NCBI GenBank assembly: GCA_028712915.1
Contig: JAQTPJ010000048.1
Span: forward strand, 1 to 6,425
Length of the DNA stretch: 6,425 nt
DNA from: Candidatus Omnitrophota bacterium
GTDB taxonomy: Bacteria > Omnitrophota > Gorgyraeia > Velamenicoccales > JABMQK01
Direction of reading: 5' to 3'
The notes beneath the pieces were generated by a model. That model saw nothing but the letters and a program-made list of their open reading frames with translations. It ran no database searches and was not told the DNA's origin. A program made the translations under genes and the position numbers. Numbering within the stretch: the first letter of the stretch is position 1; each line of letters opens with the position of its first letter. Shown one piece after another: positions 1 to 6,312 of this stretch.

Positions 1-466
1 TGATTGCCCGTTAATAGACCCGGGGATTATTGATAAAGTTGTTAACGAGTATTTTAGAACAAAGGCGGATTATTGCTCGAACGTATTAAATGTAAGTTTT
101 CCCGACGGCCAGGATGTGGAAGTGTTTAGTTTTAAAGCCTTGGAGGATTCATGGCAGAATGCCAAATTGCTTTCGGAACGCGAGCATGTTGTCCCGTATA
201 TTAAGAAACATCCACAGAAGTTTAAATTAGTTAATTTTAAAAATGAAATTGATCTTTCTGCCAAACGTTGGACATTGGATGAGAAAAAAGACTTTGAATT
301 TATAGAGATTATTTTAAAAGCTTTATATCCGGTGAATCCGAAGTTCAAGATGGAGGATGTTCTGGAATTCCTGAAGAATAATCCGGAGGTAGAAAAAATC
401 AACCAAGGCATTAACAGAAATGAAGGCTACCAAAAGTCTCTAAGAGAGGACAAGGTGATTAGCTAA
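1..466 (+). CDS. SpsF-family acylneuraminate/CMP-sugar cytidylyltransferase, 5'-truncated (PseF-like role)
   Basis: C-terminal 154 residues of a nucleotidyltransferase. The frame is open from base 2 and the true start lies upstream. The window opens on DCPLIDP, the metal/nucleotide-binding motif of the CMP-Kdo/CMP-sialate synthetase fold; the full motif would be GDCPLIDP. Further SpsF-like signatures are DVEVFSFKALE, EREHVVPYI and KRWTLDEKKDFEFI, followed by a helical tail with the ALYP motif. SpsF proteins (spore-coat polysaccharide family) usually run about 230-250 residues, so roughly 40% is missing. In this setting it most likely transfers CMP from CTP to the finished nonulosonic acid, the job of PseF, in the cytoplasm. 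The TAA at 464-466 directly abuts the next ATG. Family assignment is strong; the CMP-pseudaminate role is inferred from neighbours. A GTG at 116 could open a short ORF but falls inside the conserved domain and is not the start. Confidence 0.88.
   Translation, partial: DCPLIDPGIIDKVVNEYFRTKADYCSNVLNVSFPDGQDVEVFSFKALEDSWQNAKLLSEREHVVPYIKKHPQKFKLVNFKNEIDLSAKRWTLDEKKDFEFIEIILKALYPVNPKFKMEDVLEFLKNNPEVEKINQGINRNEGYQKSLREDKVIS
452..457 (+). promoter_or_regulatory. Shine-Dalgarno-like site for the aminotransferase
   Basis: AAGGTG lies inside the last codons of the SpsF-like gene, 9 bases before the ATG at 467. It supports that start, which directly follows the upstream stop, and implies translational coupling. 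Confidence 0.5.
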
Positions 467-1777
467 ATGGGTAAGTCGCAGAATTTATACAGACAGGCGA
501 GAAAAATAATTCCGGGAGGAACGCAGCTTTTATCAAAACGGCCGGAGATGTTCCTGCCTGAATTATGGCCGGCGTATTATCAGAAAGCCAAAGGTTGCCA
601 GATTTGGGATTTAGACGGCAAAAGATATATAGACATGAGCATTATGTGCGCGGGTGCCTGTATATTAGGTTACGCTGATAATGATGTGGATAAGCAGGTA
701 AAAAAAGCGATAAAGAACGCTACAGCAGCTACGCTGAATTGCCCTGAAGAGGTAGAACTTGCCAAATTATTATGCAAAATTCATCCTTGGGCTGATATGG
801 TCAGGTATGCCAGGACCGGCGGAGAGGCCATGTCTGTCGCCGTAAGGATTGCCAGGGCAAAATCAGGAAAAGATATAATTTTGTTTTGTGGTTATCATGG
901 TTGGCATGACTGGTATTTATCATCCAATTTGGCTTATGATAAATCATTAGACGGCCACCTCTTGCCCGGATTGCAACCAAAGGGCGTTCCCAGAGGCCTT
1001 AAAGGGACGGCAATACCGTTTAATTATAATAATACTGATGAATTTATCAGGTTAATAGAAAAGTATAGAGGCAGAGTGGCTGCCGTAGTTATGGAACCTT
1101 TAAGAAATCATTTTCCGGCAAAAGGATTTTTAGAGACAATTAGAAAAATTACCAGGAAATCCAACATCGTGTTGATTTTTGACGAAATTACCTCTGGTTG
1201 GAGGCTAACCGTCGGAGGCGCGCACCTGAAACTTAAAGTAAATCCGGATATCTGTGTTTTTGCAAAGGCTATAAGCAATGGTTATCCTATGGCGGCAATA
1301 GTAGGCAGGAAAGAGGTAATGGATGTTATGCAGGATACTTTCATAAGCAGCACATATTGGTCAGAGAGGATAGGACCGGTTGCGGCGCTTGCTACTATAG
1401 CAAAAATAAAAGAAGAAGATGTTTGTTCTCATCTTGTCGGTATCGGGGAAAAGGTTAGAAGGGGATGGCAATTAGCGGCTAAAAAATACAACTTAAAAAT
1501 TGTTATTACAGGGATGAATCCGTTACTGCATTTTTCATTTAAGCATAGTAAGCCCTTGGTTTTGAAAACCTTGTTTACGCAGGAAATGCTGAAGAAAGGG
1601 TTTTTGGCTACTACTTCTTTTTACGCATCTTTTGCGCATAAGCCGGCCATTGTGGCTAAATATTTAAAGGCAGTTGATAGCGCGTTTTTATTCATATCCA
1701 AAGCCGTAAAACAAGGCAACCCGGCTAAATGCTTAAAAGGGCCGGTATGCCATAGCGGATTTAAGAGGTTGGCATAG
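467..1777 (+). CDS. Class III PLP-dependent aminotransferase (glutamate-1-semialdehyde aminomutase-like)
   Basis: Fold-type I, class III aminotransferase of 436 residues, the usual length for the glutamate-1-semialdehyde aminomutase-like group. Visible landmarks are WDLDGKRYIDM near 47-57, TGGEAM at 117-122 (phosphate-binding loop), GYHGWHD at 142-148 with Tyr143 placed to stack on the cofactor, VMEPL at 208-212, and FDEITSGWR at 238-246 with Asp239 for the pyridine nitrogen. FAKAISNGYP at 265-274 carries the Schiff-base Lys267. All catalytic residues are present, so it should be active. The position between an SpsF-like transferase and PseG argues against tetrapyrrole synthesis and for adding an amino group to a sugar or sugar-acid intermediate, but the substrate cannot be read from sequence. 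The start is the first ATG after the upstream stop and has an AAGGTG site. The tail contains KGPVCHSGFKRL, which from memory recurs in this cell-surface-sugar subfamily. Confidence 0.88.
   Translation: MGKSQNLYRQARKIIPGGTQLLSKRPEMFLPELWPAYYQKAKGCQIWDLDGKRYIDMSIMCAGACILGYADNDVDKQVKKAIKNATAATLNCPEEVELAKLLCKIHPWADMVRYARTGGEAMSVAVRIARAKSGKDIILFCGYHGWHDWYLSSNLAYDKSLDGHLLPGLQPKGVPRGLKGTAIPFNYNNTDEFIRLIEKYRGRVAAVVMEPLRNHFPAKGFLETIRKITRKSNIVLIFDEITSGWRLTVGGAHLKLKVNPDICVFAKAISNGYPMAAIVGRKEVMDVMQDTFISSTYWSERIGPVAALATIAKIKEEDVCSHLVGIGEKVRRGWQLAAKKYNLKIVITGMNPLLHFSFKHSKPLVLKTLFTQEMLKKGFLATTSFYASFAHKPAIVAKYLKAVDSAFLFISKAVKQGNPAKCLKGPVCHSGFKRLA
1763..1769 (+). promoter_or_regulatory. Shine-Dalgarno-like site for the PseG-like gene
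   Basis: AAGAGGT sits within the end of the aminotransferase gene. The 13-base spacer to the ATG at 1783 is on the long side. No other in-frame start nearby would keep the conserved N-terminal strand, so 1783 is still preferred. Confidence 0.35.
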
Positions 1778-1782
1778 ATATT

Positions 1783-2721
1783 ATGAAAGCCGTTATCCTG
1801 ACAGAAGGCAGTAAAGATATTGGTTTCGGGCACATAACAAGGTGCCTTGCCCTTTATGAAGCATTTAAAGATAAAAACGTACAGCCTGTTTTTATAATCA
1901 ATGGCGATAGCAGCATAAAGTATCTGCTAAGAGAGAAGAAATATCAATTATTTAATTGGCTTAAAGAAAAGAATAAGCTATTTAACATACTAAGGGAAGC
2001 AGGGATAGTAGTAATTGATTCTTATTTAGCAAGCAGAGATTTATATAATAAAATCTCAGAAATTATCCCTAGCGGGATTTTGGCAATGGTAGATGACTAT
2101 AATAGAATAAAATATCCTGAAGGAATTGTAATAAACCCGTCGATTTATATGGACAGGCTGAATTATCCGCAAAAGGAAGGAATGGTTTATTTGTTGGGTA
2201 AGGATTATGTGATTCTACGTAAAGCATTTCAGAAAATACCTGTTAAAAGGATAAATAAGAAAGCAAGGGATGTCTTAATTATGTTCGGTGGGATAAACCA
2301 TTCAGCCTTGATGCACAAAATAATCGATTATCTGGAGAAGATATTTGATTTTAATTTTTACGTGGTAGAGCCTATGAAGAATAGATTAAGCGCCAGAAGA
2401 GTGCTGAATTTAATGCTTAATGCTGATATTTGCATTTCCGGCGGCGGGCAAACTACCCATGAGTTGGCGAGAGTTGGTGTGCCTACGATTGGAGTATGTT
2501 TTGCTAAAAATCAAAGGCGAAATTTAAAGGGATGGCAAGAAAATGGATTTATTGAATACGCTGGATGGCATAATGATAACAATGTAGTAGTTAAAATTAA
2601 AAATGCTATTGAAAAACTTATGCCTTATGCCGAGAGGGTTCGACGGAATAATATCGGCAGGAAATTTGTGGATGGCAAAGGTTCCCAGAGGATAATTCAT
2701 AAGTTATTACATAATAACTAA
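1783..2721 (+). CDS. pseG: PseG-like UDP-2,4-diacetamido-2,4,6-trideoxy-altropyranose hydrolase
   Basis: A 312-residue GT-B-like protein resembling PseG, the cytoplasmic hydrolase that removes UDP from the pseudaminic acid precursor before condensation. The N-terminal GFGHITRCLAL (14-24) is the family hallmark; His17 matches the proposed catalytic histidine of PseG. VDDYNR (103-108) corresponds to the DDxxxR motif, and INPSIY follows at 117-122. DVLIMFGGIN (163-172) opens the second Rossmann domain. ISGGGQTTHELARVGVPT (218-235) is the UDP-binding loop with Glu227, and KNQRRN (242-247) is the NQ motif that follows it. Length is somewhat above the roughly 275 residues of the Campylobacter enzyme, and no PseH domain is fused here, although PseG-PseH fusions exist elsewhere. 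It begins 5 bases after the aminotransferase stop. The exact sugar stereochemistry is inferred from the PseI-type synthase downstream; a related hydrolysing sugar-nucleotide enzyme is the main alternative. Confidence 0.87.
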   Translation: MKAVILTEGSKDIGFGHITRCLALYEAFKDKNVQPVFIINGDSSIKYLLREKKYQLFNWLKEKNKLFNILREAGIVVIDSYLASRDLYNKISEIIPSGILAMVDDYNRIKYPEGIVINPSIYMDRLNYPQKEGMVYLLGKDYVILRKAFQKIPVKRINKKARDVLIMFGGINHSALMHKIIDYLEKIFDFNFYVVEPMKNRLSARRVLNLMLNADICISGGGQTTHELARVGVPTIGVCFAKNQRRNLKGWQENGFIEYAGWHNDNNVVVKIKNAIEKLMPYAERVRRNNIGRKFVDGKGSQRIIHKLLHNN

Positions 2722-2739
2722 TTAAATAACATTAAGAAA

Positions 2740-3444
2740 ATGAATATTTCAGACAATAAAAAATACATAATCGCCACAATCAAGCCTTGGAATATAGATA
2801 ATGCTAGAAAGTTCTTACTTGCCAAATATGGCCGGAATACCTTATTGTTAACTAATAATAAAGAACTTACGTATAAAAGGATAAGAAAAATTAATCCTAG
2901 GTATATATTCTTTCCGCATTGGTCATGGATTATTCCCGATGAAATTTATAAAAATTACGAATGCGTAGTTTTCCATATGACTGATTTACCTTTTGGCAGG
3001 GGAGGAAGCCCTCTGCAAAATCTAATCGAGAGAGGAATCTATAAGACTAAAATCACGGCTATAAAGGTTGTAAAGAAATTGGATGCCGGGCCGATTTATT
3101 TAAAAAGAAGTTTAGCGCTTGACGGTTCTGCTGCTCAAATCTTTAAGAAAGCGTCTCAAATTGTCTTTAAGGACATGATCCCTTATATTATTAAAAATGA
3201 GCCAATTCCTGCGCCGCAAAGAGGCAAAGTAGTTAAATTTAAAAGGCGTACTCCCGAAATGGGTAACGTCAGGAATTTAAATAGCGTTAGAAAGATATAT
3301 GATTATATAAGAATGCTTGACGCAGAAAGTTATCCGCCAGCTTTTTTGGAGACATCCAGGCTAAGGATTGAATTTTCTGACGCTAAATTAAGAAAATATT
3401 ATGTTTTAGCTAATGCGAAAGTGAGGATGAAAAATGAACAATAA
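2740..3444 (+). CDS. Formyltransferase-family protein 1 (probable sugar N-formyltransferase)
   Basis: A 234-residue protein of the methionyl-tRNA formyltransferase fold, shorter than true Fmt (about 315). The core block FHMTDLPFGRGGSPLQNL (78-95) aligns with the HGSLLPRWRG region of Fmt, and KKLDAGPIY (112-120) matches the LDxG motif. His79 and Asp115 therefore match the catalytic His and Asp, but the triad Asn position is Val77. Residues 166-205 (VKFKRRTPE, then IRMLDAESYPPAFLE) resemble the RRTPDDS...PGAF tail of the ArnA formyltransferase domain, favouring a sugar rather than tRNA substrate. The likely reaction is formyl transfer from 10-formyltetrahydrofolate to a sugar amine, perhaps one freed by the adjacent deacetylase. 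The last 11 bases overlap the deacetylase gene. Upstream (2722-2739) I see no convincing Shine-Dalgarno site, so translation may rely on coupling. The fold is clear; activity and substrate are inferred. Confidence 0.8.
   Translation: MNISDNKKYIIATIKPWNIDNARKFLLAKYGRNTLLLTNNKELTYKRIRKINPRYIFFPHWSWIIPDEIYKNYECVVFHMTDLPFGRGGSPLQNLIERGIYKTKITAIKVVKKLDAGPIYLKRSLALDGSAAQIFKKASQIVFKDMIPYIIKNEPIPAPQRGKVVKFKRRTPEMGNVRNLNSVRKIYDYIRMLDAESYPPAFLETSRLRIEFSDAKLRKYYVLANAKVRMKNEQ
3423..3426 (+). promoter_or_regulatory. Shine-Dalgarno site for the deacetylase-acetyltransferase gene
   Basis: GAGG, within the longer GTGAGGATGA context, lies 7 bases before the ATG at 3434 and inside the end of the preceding gene. 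It fixes the start at 3434 and confirms the 11-base overlap. Confidence 0.55.
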
Positions 3445-4561
3445 AATATTAGTCGTAGCCGCGCATCCTGACGATGAAGTTTTGGGTTGTGGAGGGACAA
3501 TCGCAAAGTTGATTAAAGATGGTTTTGAAGTCTGCGCATTAATATTAGGCGAAGGCATAACCTCGAGAGACAAAAGAAGAAACATAAAGAGCAAAATAAA
3601 AGATGTCCATAGTTTAAGAGAACAGGCTAAGAAAGCCAATAATGTTTTAGGTGTAAAAGATATCTTTTTTGATAAGTTTCCCGATAATAGGTTTGATACT
3701 GTTGCGCTATTGGATATTATTAAGGCCATTGAGCGCGTAATAGCAAAGGTAAAGCCGGATATAATTTATACTCACCACAGAAACGATTTAAATATAGACC
3801 ATAGAATAACTTATAATGCTGTTTTGACTGCTTGCCGGCCGGTAAAAGGACAAACAGTAAAAGAGATCTATAGTTTTGAAATTCCTTCTTCTACGGAGTG
3901 GAATTATCCTTGCAGCTTTAACCCGACCCTTATAGAAGATATCGCGGATACAATCAATACCAAAATAGAAGCGTTTAAATACTATAAAACTGAATTAAGA
4001 AATTTTCCTCACCCGAGATCCGAAGAAGTAATCAAAATTATTGCAAAGCGCTGGGGCAGTATAGCCAGGTTAAATTATGCTGAGGTTTTTGAAGTAGTAA
4101 GAGTCATTAAAACGACAAAGATTATGTTGAATTTAGTTTCCGAGAAAGACTGTAGAGACCTTTGGTTATGGAGAAATCATCCTGATGTAAGAAAAGGATG
4201 TTTCAGAAACGAATGTATTGATTGGCAAGGACACAAACAGTGGTTTTATAGCAAAATAAAAAACAAGAACATTCGTATTTATATCGCCAGCAAAGGGAAA
4301 GATAAGATTGGTGTAATAAGATTTAGGAAACTAAAGGATTTTGTAAAGGTTAGCGTTAATTTAAATCCGGAATCCTTTGGTAAGGGGTTGGGTACAAACA
4401 TCATAAGATTAGGCACAGAGAAGATTTTAGAAGATAAGAAATTCCATAAGCCGATTATCGCTGAAATCAGATTGGATAATATTATTTCCCAAAAAGCTTT
4501 TTATAAAGCAGGGTATAAGCATGTAAAGACATTACGGGATAAAGTTATTTATCAAAAATAA
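3434..4561 (+). CDS. Bifunctional PIG-L/LmbE N-deacetylase fused to a PseH-like GNAT N-acetyltransferase
   Basis: A 375-residue two-domain protein. Residues 1 to about 222 are a PIG-L (LmbE) zinc-dependent N-deacetylase: AHPDDEVLGCGG at 10-21 gives His11, Asp13 and Asp14 (zinc and catalysis), and HHRNDLNIDHR at 114-124 gives the distal His ligand, probably His123. The ARLNYAEVFEVVR segment (211-223) is the usual domain end. Residues about 229-375 are a GNAT domain: LWLWRNHPDVRK (243-254) and the acetyl-CoA loop ESFGKGLGTNI (313-323) with the GxGxG-like turn, resembling PseH, which N-acetylates the UDP-4-amino sugar. Both active sites look intact. Fusion puts removal and addition of acyl groups in one polypeptide, consistent with remodelling the N-acyl groups of a nonulosonic acid precursor. 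An in-frame ATG at 4124 (residue 231) sits exactly at the domain junction, a possible relic of two genes. Substrates are inferred. Confidence 0.88.
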   Translation: MNNKILVVAAHPDDEVLGCGGTIAKLIKDGFEVCALILGEGITSRDKRRNIKSKIKDVHSLREQAKKANNVLGVKDIFFDKFPDNRFDTVALLDIIKAIERVIAKVKPDIIYTHHRNDLNIDHRITYNAVLTACRPVKGQTVKEIYSFEIPSSTEWNYPCSFNPTLIEDIADTINTKIEAFKYYKTELRNFPHPRSEEVIKIIAKRWGSIARLNYAEVFEVVRVIKTTKIMLNLVSEKDCRDLWLWRNHPDVRKGCFRNECIDWQGHKQWFYSKIKNKNIRIYIASKGKDKIGVIRFRKLKDFVKVSVNLNPESFGKGLGTNIIRLGTEKILEDKKFHKPIIAEIRLDNIISQKAFYKAGYKHVKTLRDKVIYQK

Positions 4562-4576
4562 ATATATTAAATAAAA

Positions 4577-5233
4577 ATGAAAAATAAAAAAATAGCTGTT
4601 TTAACTTCTAAAGAGAGTTGGTTTATGCCCTACGCTAAGAGGTTTGTTAATTTATTAAAAAAGAGGAAGTATAATGCATACCTATTTTCAAGGCATGAAG
4701 ATATTAACGAAGAATTTGAGGTAGTTTTCATTCTTAGCTATTTCAGGATAATTAAAAGTAAATATTTAAAAAGGCATAAATATAATTTAGTTGTTCATGA
4801 GAGCAGCTTACCTAAGGGTAAGGGGTGGTCGCCTTTATTTTGGCAGATATTAGAAGGAAAGAATAAAATACCCATAGTTTTATTTCAGGCTGGCAAAAAA
4901 ATGGACGACGGAGATATATATATTAAGGATTATATTAGGCTTAAAGGTTACGAATTGAACGCTGAAGTCAGAAAAAGTCAAGCTACGAAGACTATAGGGC
5001 TATGTTTAAAGTTTCTTAAAATGCAAGATAAACTAAAACCCAGAAAACAATATGGTAGGATGAGTTTTTATAGAAAAAGAATACCAGCGGATAGCGAATT
5101 AGATATAAATAAAACCATTGAAGAGCAGTTTAATTTATTAAGGATAGTCGATAATAAATATTTTCCTGCTTTTTTCTATCGCAAAGGCAATAAATATATT
5201 CTAAGAGTTTATAAGGAAAAGCTAAAGGGATAG
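4577..5233 (+). CDS. Formyltransferase-family protein 2 (probable sugar N-formyltransferase)
   Basis: A 218-residue formyltransferase-fold protein, distinct from the one at 2740. The core NLVVHESSLPKGKGWSPL (70-87) contains the catalytic-type His74, and KKMDDGDIYI (107-116) gives Asp110 of the LDxG motif; the expected catalytic Asn is Val72. The C-terminal stretch FYRKRIPADSELD (164-176), followed by VDNKYFPAFFYRKGNKYILRV (191-211), parallels the RRTPDDS...PGAFSY region of the ArnA formyltransferase domain, so a sugar amine is a more likely acceptor than Met-tRNA. From memory, closely similar proteins are common in bacterial nonulosonic acid clusters. It starts 15 bases after the fusion gene's stop; that gap (4562-4576) is almost pure A/T with no Shine-Dalgarno site. 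It is the most AT-rich gene of the window (row 5101-5160 has 13 G/C in 60). Fold confident, activity inferred. Confidence 0.82.
   Translation: MKNKKIAVLTSKESWFMPYAKRFVNLLKKRKYNAYLFSRHEDINEEFEVVFILSYFRIIKSKYLKRHKYNLVVHESSLPKGKGWSPLFWQILEGKNKIPIVLFQAGKKMDDGDIYIKDYIRLKGYELNAEVRKSQATKTIGLCLKFLKMQDKLKPRKQYGRMSFYRKRIPADSELDINKTIEEQFNLLRIVDNKYFPAFFYRKGNKYILRVYKEKLKG
5224..5230 (+). promoter_or_regulatory. Shine-Dalgarno-like site for the PseI-like synthase
   Basis: AAAGGGA at the end of the second formyltransferase gene lies 5 bases before the ATG at 5236 and supports that start. Confidence 0.4.
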
Positions 5234-5235
5234 CA

Positions 5236-6312
5236 ATGTATTTAAAAGTCGCAGACAGAAAAATAAAAAAAAGTTGTCCTGTTTTTATCGTGGCCGAGGC
5301 CTCTGCTAATCATGGGCAGAGTTTTAAGCGGGCTGTTACCTTAATCAAAGAGGCTAAGAAATGCGGCGCTGATGCTGTAAAATTTCAGGCATATACCCCG
5401 GATACAATGACTATAGATGTTGATAATAAGTTCTTTAGGATAAGGCACCCAAAATGGGGAGGCCAGACCCTGTATGATTTGTATAAAAAGGCCTATACGC
5501 CTTGGAAGTGGTTTAAAAAATTGAAGAAAATAGCAGACTCGGAGGGAATTATCTTTTTTGCCACTTCTTTTGATAAGATGTCAGTTGATTTTTTAGAGGG
5601 GATAGGCGTGCCTATACATAAGATTGCTTCATTTGAATTAGTGGACTTACCATTAATTGAATATGTGGCTAAAACAAAGAAACCGCTTATTTTATCTACA
5701 GGGATGGCCACAGTTTCTGAAATTAAAGAAGCTCTCAAGGTCGCAAAGAAGGCAGGAGCGAAGGATATAGTTCTGTTGAAGTGCGTAAGCAGCTATCCTG
5801 CAAGGATGGAGGATATGAATATCAATACAATACCGCATATGAAAAAATTATTTAATTGCCCTATTGGATTATCTGATCACACCTTAGGCATAGGGGTTTC
5901 TATTGCCGCGGCTAGTATAGGAGCTAAAGTTATCGAAAAACATTTTACGTTATCCAGGAAATTAATAAATCCGGATAGTTTCTTTTCAATAGAGCCTCAT
6001 GAATTGAAAAATTTAGTAGAAAATATTCGAGATGCAGAAAAAGCATTAGGAGGGGTCTATTATGGTTTAACGGCTGAGGAGAAGAAAAGCAGGATTTTTA
6101 GGCGTTCTTTATTTACCGTGAGAGATATAAACAAGGGGGAGATATTCACAGAAGAGAATATAAGAATAATAAGGCCATCTAACGGGTTACCCCCTAAATA
6201 CTTGGAAAAGATTACAGGAAAGAAATCTCGAAGAGCAATTAAAAGAGGAACGCCATTAAGTTGGGACTTAGTAGAATTTCATAAAGAGAAAAACAAAAAA
6301 TATTATAGATGA
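5236..6312 (+). CDS. pseI: PseI-like pseudaminic acid synthase (NeuB family) with C-terminal SAF domain
   Basis: A 358-residue NeuB-family synthase that condenses a hexose with phosphoenolpyruvate to give the nine-carbon sugar acid in the cytoplasm. The TIM-barrel part (about 1-275) shows AEASANHGQ (20-28) with Glu21, GADAVKFQAYTPDT (44-57), ATSFDK (109-114), KIASFE (129-134), STGMAT (154-159), LKCVSSYPA (181-189), and GLSDHT and EKHFTL with the two metal-binding histidines His215 and His236. VDNKFF (62-67) and GGQTLYDLYKKAYTPW (75-90) are more typical of PseI (pseudaminate) than of sialate or legionaminate synthases. Residues about 286-346 (RRSLFTVRDINKGE to LSWDLV) form the antifreeze-like SAF domain that caps the neighbouring subunit's active site in dimeric NeuB. 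All key residues are present. The gene starts 2 bases after the previous stop and ends in TGA overlapping the next ATG. Pseudaminate specificity is likely, not proven. Confidence 0.92.
   Translation: MYLKVADRKIKKSCPVFIVAEASANHGQSFKRAVTLIKEAKKCGADAVKFQAYTPDTMTIDVDNKFFRIRHPKWGGQTLYDLYKKAYTPWKWFKKLKKIADSEGIIFFATSFDKMSVDFLEGIGVPIHKIASFELVDLPLIEYVAKTKKPLILSTGMATVSEIKEALKVAKKAGAKDIVLLKCVSSYPARMEDMNINTIPHMKKLFNCPIGLSDHTLGIGVSIAAASIGAKVIEKHFTLSRKLINPDSFFSIEPHELKNLVENIRDAEKALGGVYYGLTAEEKKSRIFRRSLFTVRDINKGEIFTEENIRIIRPSNGLPPKYLEKITGKKSRRAIKRGTPLSWDLVEFHKEKNKKYYR

Noticed and set aside
70..411. Minus-strand open frame of 113 codons
   Set aside because: Lies wholly opposite the SpsF-like gene, whose motifs are clear. 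The translation is Ser/Phe/Asn-rich, with no recognisable motif or start signal.
116..466. GTG at 116 as the start of a small separate gene
   Set aside because: The same frame is open upstream and encodes the DCPLIDP motif from base 2, so 116 is internal to a truncated SpsF-like gene.
467..1777. Heme-pathway glutamate-1-semialdehyde aminomutase (hemL)
   Set aside because: The fold and PLP residues fit, but the operon context and the divergent substrate loops (ICAGACILGYA, GGEAM) favour a sugar-pathway enzyme.
1621..1833. Minus-strand 70-codon frame
   Set aside because: Shadow across the aminotransferase end and the PseG N-terminal motif, both well supported on the + strand.
2740..3444. Methionyl-tRNA formyltransferase (fmt)
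   Set aside because: Too short, no Fmt C-terminal tRNA-binding domain, triad Asn missing, and located in a sugar operon; the same applies to the gene at 4577.
3406..3729. Minus-strand open frame of 107 codons
   Set aside because: Antisense to the end of formyltransferase 1 and the PIG-L catalytic region. A hydrophobic, Ser-rich shadow with no family match.
4124..4561. Separate GNAT gene starting at the internal ATG at 4124
   Set aside because: The frame is continuous with the PIG-L domain and no Shine-Dalgarno site precedes 4124. A fusion is the simpler reading, though an internal start is not excluded.
5493..5738. Minus-strand 81-codon frame
   Set aside because: Opposite the conserved barrel of the PseI-like synthase; no features of its own.
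6310..6312. TGA read as a sense codon (alternative genetic code)
   Set aside because: TGA falls exactly at the natural end of the PseI-like protein and overlaps a plausible next start; no in-frame TGA occurs inside any conserved domain.
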